From Promethearchaeota archaeon (GTDB taxonomy: Archaea > Asgardarchaeota > Lokiarchaeia > Sigyniarchaeales > SOKP01), in contig JAFGGO010000087.1 of assembly GCA_016930515.1 (NCBI GenBank), positions 1 through 45,569 of the forward strand: a DNA stretch of 45,569 nt, written 5' to 3'. The position numbers and the translations under genes are program-made. The notes beneath the pieces were generated by a model that was not told the origin of the DNA, made no database searches, and was given only the letters and a program-made list of their open reading frames with translations. This document shows positions 42,982 through 45,569 of the stretch, piece by piece; position 1 is the stretch's first letter, and each line of letters opens with the position of its first letter.

Positions 42982-44531
42982 GTTTTATAATTTGTTTTTG
43001 TTGAAAATCTATCTATTTTTTTTTCGTTTTTGTTCATTCTTCTCGAATATATTTCGATCAAATCGTTAGGCATTCTTTCTTTAAAACTTTTAAAATTAAT
43101 CCTACTTAAACCAAGAAATATTGAAGCTAACCTCTTGAGTTTTCTTGAACTCGTGTGTTCTAATAAATTCAATAACTTTTCGCTAATTCTTCCCCAAAAA
43201 TCTATTTCTTTCTTCTCAGACTCACAATATGCTCTAAATACATGTGAAAGAATATCAAAACCATATCCTAAATGAGGGTGTCGAAAAGGCATGAATTCAA
43301 AAGCAAATAAAAATTCGGGGGGTAATTCTCTTCCGAATAATCTTCCCTGTGTCTTTAATTGATTATAAAGAACTGTATTTGGAATGGGTTTAAACGAATT
43401 GAGAAAAAACCTATCCGAATCATATTCCAAATTGCTTGCTATTTCTTTATTAACCAATTCTGGCGTGTGGAATGGTAATCCGATCATGAAAGTATGGTAT
43501 GTAATTATGTTCAGCTCATTTAATAATCTAATAACCTCTCTTGGATTCCCTTCATTTTTTCCATATGGTTTTATTGTTGATTCAATACCATAATTAATAA
43601 AAAACAATTTCAAAGGTGATTGCTGGATTTTTTTCAAATCGAACTTGCTTAAATGATGTAAGGATGCTAAGCTCCAAATAAAAATATTTCTCTCATATTT
43701 TTTTTCGTTTTGGATGAAATGATCAAATACTTTTTTCCATACATGTTCTGGATAAAACGCATTAGGATCACATATGTGTAAAAATATATCCCTCGTGCTA
43801 TTGTTGTAAGCTTTTTCTATATGGTTAATTATATCTTTATGAGTGGAAAAAGGGATGTATCCTGGAGTATTCGATGAATAACAAAAATCGCAGGCATTTG
43901 GACACCCTAATTGCGTGATTAAATAGGATGCCTTTAATGGGATAGGAAACTGACTCATGTTACTAGTTATTTCGGGAATGATGAGTTCTGTTCTTGAAAG
44001 TAGTCTTAAACCAAATTTCGCTCGAAGCCAATTTACTCCTTCTTGCTGGCATAAATTTTGTTTAGGTACGAGTTCAGAAAGATGAGGATAAAAAGCACCG
44101 ATACCACCAACAAATAATTCAATGTGAGGATATTCCTTTTGTACGGTTGTTATCATTTCAATGGTTTTATCCATACCCATTGCGTAGGTTGTAAGACCAA
44201 TATGAGTAATATCTTCAAATTTATCGAGATATTCCATGAGTAATTTTATATTAGCCGTTTTATTACTTACAATCGAAACGATTTCAGGAATATTTTGTGC
44301 GATGAAATTTCCTTCGATATTGAGGTTATAATCGTTTGCACTAGGGATGAAATTTCTATTATTCGGATTTAATTTATCGCCATACAGTTCAAATGCGATG
44401 TCAATCATTTTTTTATTAATTAAATTGTTATTGTCGTATTTGGGATTGTCTCTGACTTGTAATGCGAAGTCTTCCGTGGATAATAGAACTTCCGGCATGC
44501 TTTTCATAAATAATATCGTTGGTTTGGACAT
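42978..44531 (-). CDS. B12-binding-like radical SAM protein, copy 2
   Basis: This 517-residue protein has the same architecture as the downstream gene. The N-terminus contains THIGLTTYAMGMDKTIEMIT and VGGIGAFYPHL; the cluster motif is QLGCPNACDFCYSSN (CxxxCxxC). The N-terminal 90 residues are especially alike (both have AFELYG-KLNP and LNIEGNFIA). The pair presumably came from tandem duplication and then diverged. They may act together or on related substrates. The next gene on the same strand is a GNAT-like protein. Confidence 0.78.
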   Translation of the reverse strand: MSKPTILFMKSMPEVLLSTEDFALQVRDNPKYDNNNLINKKMIDIAFELYGDKLNPNNRNFIPSANDYNLNIEGNFIAQNIPEIVSIVSNKTANIKLLMEYLDKFEDITHIGLTTYAMGMDKTIEMITTVQKEYPHIELFVGGIGAFYPHLSELVPKQNLCQQEGVNWLRAKFGLRLLSRTELIIPEITSNMSQFPIPLKASYLITQLGCPNACDFCYSSNTPGYIPFSTHKDIINHIEKAYNNSTRDIFLHICDPNAFYPEHVWKKVFDHFIQNEKKYERNIFIWSLASLHHLSKFDLKKIQQSPLKLFFINYGIESTIKPYGKNEGNPREVIRLLNELNIITYHTFMIGLPFHTPELVNKEIASNLEYDSDRFFLNSFKPIPNTVLYNQLKTQGRLFGRELPPEFLFAFEFMPFRHPHLGYGFDILSHVFRAYCESEKKEIDFWGRISEKLLNLLEHTSSRKLKRLASIFLGLSRINFKSFKERMPNDLIEIYSRRMNKNEKKIDRFSTKTNYKT

Positions 44532-44571
44532 CTTTAATTAATCAACTTGTAATTTTTAAATATAATTCAAC

Positions 44572-45477
44572 TTACTTGCCTTTGGAAATTCCAAATAAAA
44601 TTCCATCGTTCTTTCCGTAATATGGTAAATATCCAAGATATTTGATATCAAATCGAATCATTAAATCCTGTAGGTCCACATCGTTAATATTAACGATGAG
44701 AGAAATCGATTTAACTTCAGGAGATTTATTGAAAAAAGATAAAATCTCTTTTAAAATGGAATACTTTATCTTATATGACAATATTCCATTGAAATTAAAA
44801 TTATACCAAGAATTCTGTTGCTTGTTTTCCAAGAATTCAGCAACAACAATATTATCAACTATCAAGAAATATTTTGTTGGATTTTTGTTTGAGTTTTTTT
44901 CAATTTTAATATTTTTTACCAGTATATTGGAATTGTAAGGATAGTTGAATGTTCTTCGTATTACTATTCTTTTTAATCCTAATTTTTCAAGACTTGCTTT
45001 AATCTCATCAATAAAAAAAAGATGAGGCGTGATAAGAATCAATTTATTGTCAAAAACAACCTTACTGAAGATTAAGATCTTGGTTTCGTTGTTGTAAAAT
45101 GGTATGGTACCAACCTCAATGAATTTAAATTTTCTAAGAATTTCAATTATTGAGGAATTATGTGAATCTATGAAAGCGAAAATTGAATGGAAATCAGTAT
45201 CCTTATAATTTTTTATTTCATCAATCATTGAGATGCTTAAAAGAGTCATTATACCAAATTTTCTAAATTCTTGTTTTAACATTGTTAATTTCAAGATAAC
45301 CATCTGATTTTCTATAACTGCTAGCATTTGGCCAATAAGATTTCCTTTAAAGAAAGCACCTTTCCAAGCACCTCCCATATTACGAATCTTTTTAATATAA
45401 CATTTAATCACATTTATATCGTAAAATTGGTCTTCAAAATAATTTAGATCGTAAATTTCATATATAAGTTTAATCAC
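44572..45477 (-). CDS. GNAT-like acetyltransferase, possibly starting upstream
   Basis: The protein, 301 residues from GTG 45477, has an acetyltransferase-like segment (GAWKGAFFKGNLIGQMLAVI then LKLTMLKQEFRKFGIMTLLS), followed by a second half with a similar pattern (KYFLIVDNIVVAEF). The frame is open for another 25 codons upstream (to 45552) and reads KTISFKNADAVIKLIYEIYD, the usual GNAT beginning. No ATG, GTG or TTG exists there. It is either an ATA/ATT start or the C-terminal part of a gene damaged upstream. The substrate is unknown. Confidence 0.55.
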   Translation of the reverse strand: MIKLIYEIYDLNYFEDQFYDINVIKCYIKKIRNMGGAWKGAFFKGNLIGQMLAVIENQMVILKLTMLKQEFRKFGIMTLLSISMIDEIKNYKDTDFHSIFAFIDSHNSSIIEILRKFKFIEVGTIPFYNNETKILIFSKVVFDNKLILITPHLFFIDEIKASLEKLGLKRIVIRRTFNYPYNSNILVKNIKIEKNSNKNPTKYFLIVDNIVVAEFLENKQQNSWYNFNFNGILSYKIKYSILKEILSFFNKSPEVKSISLIVNINDVDLQDLMIRFDIKYLGYLPYYGKNDGILFGISKGK

Positions 45478-45569
45478 AGCATCAGCATTTTTGAATGAGA
45501 TTGTTTTTATTTTTAGATGATTCTTAATCTCGTGTCTTAAGATGGAATTAATTTATCTTCACCAAATGG

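Overview
The window looks like chromosomal DNA of an Asgard archaeon, probably Loki- or Heimdallarchaeia-like. The assignment is by inference. The genome is AT-rich and the information-processing genes are archaeal: split RNA polymerase A1/A2, Rpb4, eL21, eL30, eL42, eS27, uS7, uS12, a short NusA, NurA, a Pus10-type pseudouridine synthase and a 68-residue histone. These sit beside eukaryote-like signature genes: a Rab/Ras-type GTPase, a Roadblock/LC7 protein, and leucine-rich-repeat (LRR) proteins, one with a leader domain that I associate with Asgard genomes. No gene is clearly bacterial in style except the chemoreceptor and the toxin-antitoxin remnants.

Layout. 1-4.7 kb: a truncated ORF, a flavin-reductase-like protein, a GH57 glycosidase, a zinc-ribbon CPBP membrane protein and a P-loop nucleotide kinase. 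4.9-10.5 kb: Roadblock protein and pus10, then the conserved archaeal cluster eL21 - rpoF - DUF655 - rsmA/ksgA - HemK2-type methyltransferase, with nurA convergent. 12-17 kb: small GTPase and two homologues of the ADP-forming acyl-CoA synthetase alpha subunit, with a histone gene between them. 17-18.9 kb: an uncharacterised gene, a zinc-ribbon membrane protein and an odd tRNA.

18.9-24.7 kb is the accessory region. A 20-repeat LRR-TIR protein and a SIR2-TPR protein converge on each other; both carry predicted NAD-consuming domains. Next to them lie a duplicated SIR2 stub, a GNAT toxin gene broken by a frameshift with its putative antitoxin, and a GC-rich non-coding segment. This is my best candidate for an undescribed, immunity-like system.

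24.7-34.5 kb is the RNA polymerase/ribosomal operon rpoA1 - rpoA2 - eL30 - nusA - uS12 - uS7. It is interrupted between rpoA1 and rpoA2 by about 3.4 kb holding an unknown gene, an LRR gene, a chemoreceptor fragment and a chemoreceptor gene with a premature stop. 34.6-38.3 kb: a winged-helix/ATP-cone/NrdD-like putative regulator, pyrB, eL42 and eS27. 38.4-45.6 kb: an MBL-fold hydrolase, a histidine-phosphatase gene broken by one in-frame stop, an uncharacterised RHH-like protein, two tandem radical-SAM paralogues and a GNAT-like gene.

Decay and recombination recur. There are two partial-duplication scars (SIR2, chemoreceptor), two in-frame TAA codons at positions where glutamine is seen or expected, one toxin frameshift and one possible small frameshifted ORF. 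Two genes seem to begin upstream of their first canonical start codon. I saw no CRISPR array, insertion sequence or replication origin. All domain calls are by eye from translated sequence; no search was run.
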